Shown here one piece after another: positions 62,036 through 64,000 of a stretch of DNA of 64,000 nucleotides (positions are counted from its first letter, which is position 1; each line of letters opens with the position of its first letter). The notes under the pieces were generated by a model. That model did not search any database. It worked only from the letters and a program-made list of their open reading frames with translations, and had not been told where the DNA came from. This stretch comes from Paracoccaceae bacterium. Lineage in GTDB: Bacteria; Pseudomonadota; Alphaproteobacteria; Rhodobacterales; Rhodobacteraceae. The stretch covers positions 62,001 to 126,000 of the forward strand of contig JASJAR010000001.1 of the NCBI GenBank assembly GCA_030066905.1, written 5' to 3'. A program made the translations under genes and the position numbers.

Positions 62036-62135
62036 CGCCGCGCCCGGCACTTCACCCCGCCGACTGGCCGAAAGCCCTGCCATTGTGCATCATTGGCGGC
62101 GGGCATTCAGACATCGCACAAAGGAGGACGCGACG

Positions 62136-62960
62136 ATGAAAGCGGCACGCCTCAACCGTCTCTTCGGCGCATCGGGCAATTGCTTTGACGTTGCCATCGA
62201 CCACGGGATGTTCAACGAGAAGTCCTTCCTCGGCGGGATCGAGAACATGTCGCAGGCCGTCGACATCGTCGCCCGCGCGGCCCCTGACGCGATCCAGCTT
62301 CCGCCGGGCACCGCGCCGCTTCTCCAGGCGCGCAAGGGCAAGGACCGGCCGGCACTCGTGCTGCGCACCGACATCGCCAATGTCTACGGCACCCCCCTGC
62401 CCGAGGTGCTGTTCTCGGAAGTGATCGACCGACCCGTCGAACAGGCGGTGCGCCTCGATGCCGCCTGCGTCGTCGTCAACCTTCTGATGCTGCCGAACCA
62501 GCCGGCGGTGCATCGCGACTGCATCAGGAACATCAACGCGCTGAAACATGCCTGCGACCTCGCCTCGATGCCGCTGATGGTCGAACCGCTGGCGATGCAG
62601 GACAACGCCAAGGGCGGCTACATGGTGGACGGCGAAATCGACAAGATCCTGCCGCTCGTCCGCCAGGCGGTGGAGCTCGGCGCCGACATCATCAAGGCCG
62701 ACCCTTGCGACGAGGTCGCCGAGTACCACCGGGTCGTCGAGATCGCCCAGGGCGTGCCGGTGCTCGTGCGCGGCGGCGGCAAGGTATCGGACGCAGAAAT
62801 CCTCACCCGCACCAAGGCGCTGATGGCCGAAGGCGCCCGGGGCATCGTCTACGGGCGCAACGTGATCCACCACGAAAAGCCAGGCGCGATGACCCGGGCG
62901 CTGATGGCCGTCGTCCACGAGAACGCCTCGGTGGAGGACGCGCTGGCGATGGTGGCCTGA
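62136..62960 (+). CDS. DhnA/FbaB-type class I aldolase
   Basis: The protein has 274 residues, a beta/alpha-barrel aldolase of the DeoC/FbaB/LsrF group. The barrel start is DVAIDHGMFNE, the lysine likely to form the Schiff base is in GADIIKADPC (Lys187), and the phosphate-binding end is VLVRGGGKV then EGARGIVYGRN. It is a second, different aldolase in the same operon as the LacD-like one. The start is the ATG with AAGGAGG upstream; a 100-nt gap follows the SDR gene. Confidence 0.85.
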   Translation: MKAARLNRLFGASGNCFDVAIDHGMFNEKSFLGGIENMSQAVDIVARAAPDAIQLPPGTAPLLQARKGKDRPALVLRTDIANVYGTPLPEVLFSEVIDRPVEQAVRLDAACVVVNLLMLPNQPAVHRDCIRNINALKHACDLASMPLMVEPLAMQDNAKGGYMVDGEIDKILPLVRQAVELGADIIKADPCDEVAEYHRVVEIAQGVPVLVRGGGKVSDAEILTRTKALMAEGARGIVYGRNVIHHEKPGAMTRALMAVVHENASVEDALAMVA

Positions 62961-62964
62961 GCCA

Positions 62965-64000
62965 ATGGAGACGATCCGCTTCGGCATCATCGGTTGCGGG
63001 CTCATGGGCCGGGAATTCGCCTCCGCCGCCGCCCGCTGGATGCATCTCACCGACCCCAGGGCGCGCCCCGAGATCGTCGGCGTCTGCGACACCAACGAGG
63101 CGCTCATGGGCTGGTTCACGTCCCATCTGCCGGGCGTCACCCAGACCACGACCGACTTCCGCGAGCTTCTGGCCAACCCCGAGATCGACGCGGTCTATTG
63201 CGCGGTGCCCCATGTGCTCCACGGCGACATCTACCCCCGGATCCTCGCCGCCGGAAAACACCTCCTCGGCGAAAAGCCCTTCGGGATGGATGCGCGCCAG
63301 AATGCGGCGATTATGGCCGCCATCGCCGACCGGCCCGACCTTCTGGTGCGCTGCTCCTCGGAAATGCCGTACTTCCCCGGCGCCCAGCGGGTCGTGGACT
63401 TCGTCACATCGGGGGCCGTCGGAGACATCCTCGAAGTGGAGGCGGCGTTCCTCCATTCCTCGGACATCAACCCCGACAAGGTCATCAACTGGAAGCGGAA
63501 GGTCGAGGTGAACGGGGACTACGGCTGCATGGGCGATCTCGGCATGCATGTCGCCCATATCCCCCTGCGCCTCGGGTGGCGGCCCGCAAGCGTCCATGCC
63601 GCGCTCGTCAAACGGGTGACGACCCGGCCCGACGGAACCGGCGCGCGGGTGCCCTGCGAAACCTGGGACAACGCCACGATCACGGGCCGTGTCCCGGGGG
63701 AGGACGGAGGGTTTCCGCTGGTGCTCAAGACCTGGCGGATCGCGCCGGGGGAATCGAACACCTGGTCGATCCGGGTCCTCGGCATGCGGGGCTCGGCCTT
63801 TTTCTCCACCAAATCGCCGCGCCAGTGGCAGTTCATGCAGTACGAACCGGGTGGCCCGCAGGCCTGGTCGGTGGAGGATCTCGGCTACCAGTCGCTCTTT
63901 CCCGCCATCACCGGCGGCATCTTCGAGTTCGGGTTCTCCGACGCCATCCAGCAGATGTGGGCGGCATATCTCGATGAGCTGGCCGGCGGAGATGCCAGGG
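62965..64000 (+). CDS. Gfo/Idh/MocA-family oxidoreductase, cut by the window end
   Basis: The first 345 residues are visible and the gene runs past the edge. The N-terminal NAD-binding domain has FGIIGCGLMGREFASAA, and the family EKP motif appears as LLGEKPFGM, followed by the C-terminal sheet domain (DLGMHVAHIPLRLG). It should oxidise or reduce a sugar, inositol or deoxysugar hydroxyl with NAD(P). It begins 4 nt after the second aldolase, so it is part of the same operon. Confidence 0.88.
   Translation, partial: METIRFGIIGCGLMGREFASAAARWMHLTDPRARPEIVGVCDTNEALMGWFTSHLPGVTQTTTDFRELLANPEIDAVYCAVPHVLHGDIYPRILAAGKHLLGEKPFGMDARQNAAIMAAIADRPDLLVRCSSEMPYFPGAQRVVDFVTSGAVGDILEVEAAFLHSSDINPDKVINWKRKVEVNGDYGCMGDLGMHVAHIPLRLGWRPASVHAALVKRVTTRPDGTGARVPCETWDNATITGRVPGEDGGFPLVLKTWRIAPGESNTWSIRVLGMRGSAFFSTKSPRQWQFMQYEPGGPQAWSVEDLGYQSLFPAITGGIFEFGFSDAIQQMWAAYLDELAGGDAR

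Overview
The window is very GC-rich (by eye about two thirds G+C) and looks like an alphaproteobacterium of the Rhodobacterales. The Shemin-type 5-aminolevulinate synthase, a complete Paracoccus/Rhodovulum-type sox cluster, Frc-type sugar importers and several methylated-amine genes all fit that group. Genes are tightly packed with many ATGA or GTGA stop/start overlaps. No rRNA, tRNA, CRISPR array or insertion sequence was seen.

Region 1 (1-15 kb) is a complete sulfur-oxidation locus. The minus-strand run is soxV-W-X-Y-Z-A-B-C-D-E-F, followed by a DUF302 protein and hemA. soxS, soxR and a soxT-type transporter are divergent on the plus strand. A second soxT-type gene lies at the far edge, so two YeeE/YedE transporters bracket the locus. 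Sites resembling persulfide-sensing ArsR-family operators lie in the soxV/soxS and soxW/soxX gaps, and a related palindrome lies behind an intrinsic terminator between soxA and soxB.

Region 2 (15-27.5 kb) is a carbohydrate module. A Mal/Ugp-type ABC importer and an FGGY sugar kinase are read leftward. A cupin phosphosugar isomerase, KDPG aldolase, AroE-like dehydrogenase, D-2-hydroxyacid dehydrogenase, UlaG-like metallohydrolase, RpiR regulator and PfkB kinase are read rightward. Two palindromes in the divergent promoter match the HexR consensus (RpiR family). The enzyme set ends in an Entner-Doudoroff aldolase but contains no recognisable dehydratase and matches no pathway I know. It is the best candidate here for an undescribed route.

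Region 3 (27.5-54.6 kb) is a nitrogen and C1 module. It holds a fused E1 2-oxoacid dehydrogenase with a stand-alone lipoyl protein and an alpha/beta hydrolase, a dimethylglycine/sarcosine dehydrogenase-like flavoprotein, and a peptide-type ABC importer with a divergent binding protein. It also holds a hyuA-hyuB-aminotransferase-Asp/Glu-racemase-type operon and a long operon of a MmgE/PrpD protein, heterotetrameric sarcosine oxidase, a D-2-hydroxyacid dehydrogenase and a non-pyrrolysine MttB-family methyltransferase, under a divergent LysR gene.

Region 4 (55-64 kb) is a second sugar or polyol module: an FrcBCA-type importer, a SorC-family regulator, two different class I aldolases, a ROK kinase, a P-loop kinase, an L-xylulose-reductase-like SDR and a Gfo/Idh/MocA dehydrogenase cut by the window end. 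A 128-bp palindromic intergenic repeat occurs in two convergent gaps at about 91 percent identity in opposite orientations, with shorter relatives nearby and at 26.3 kb.
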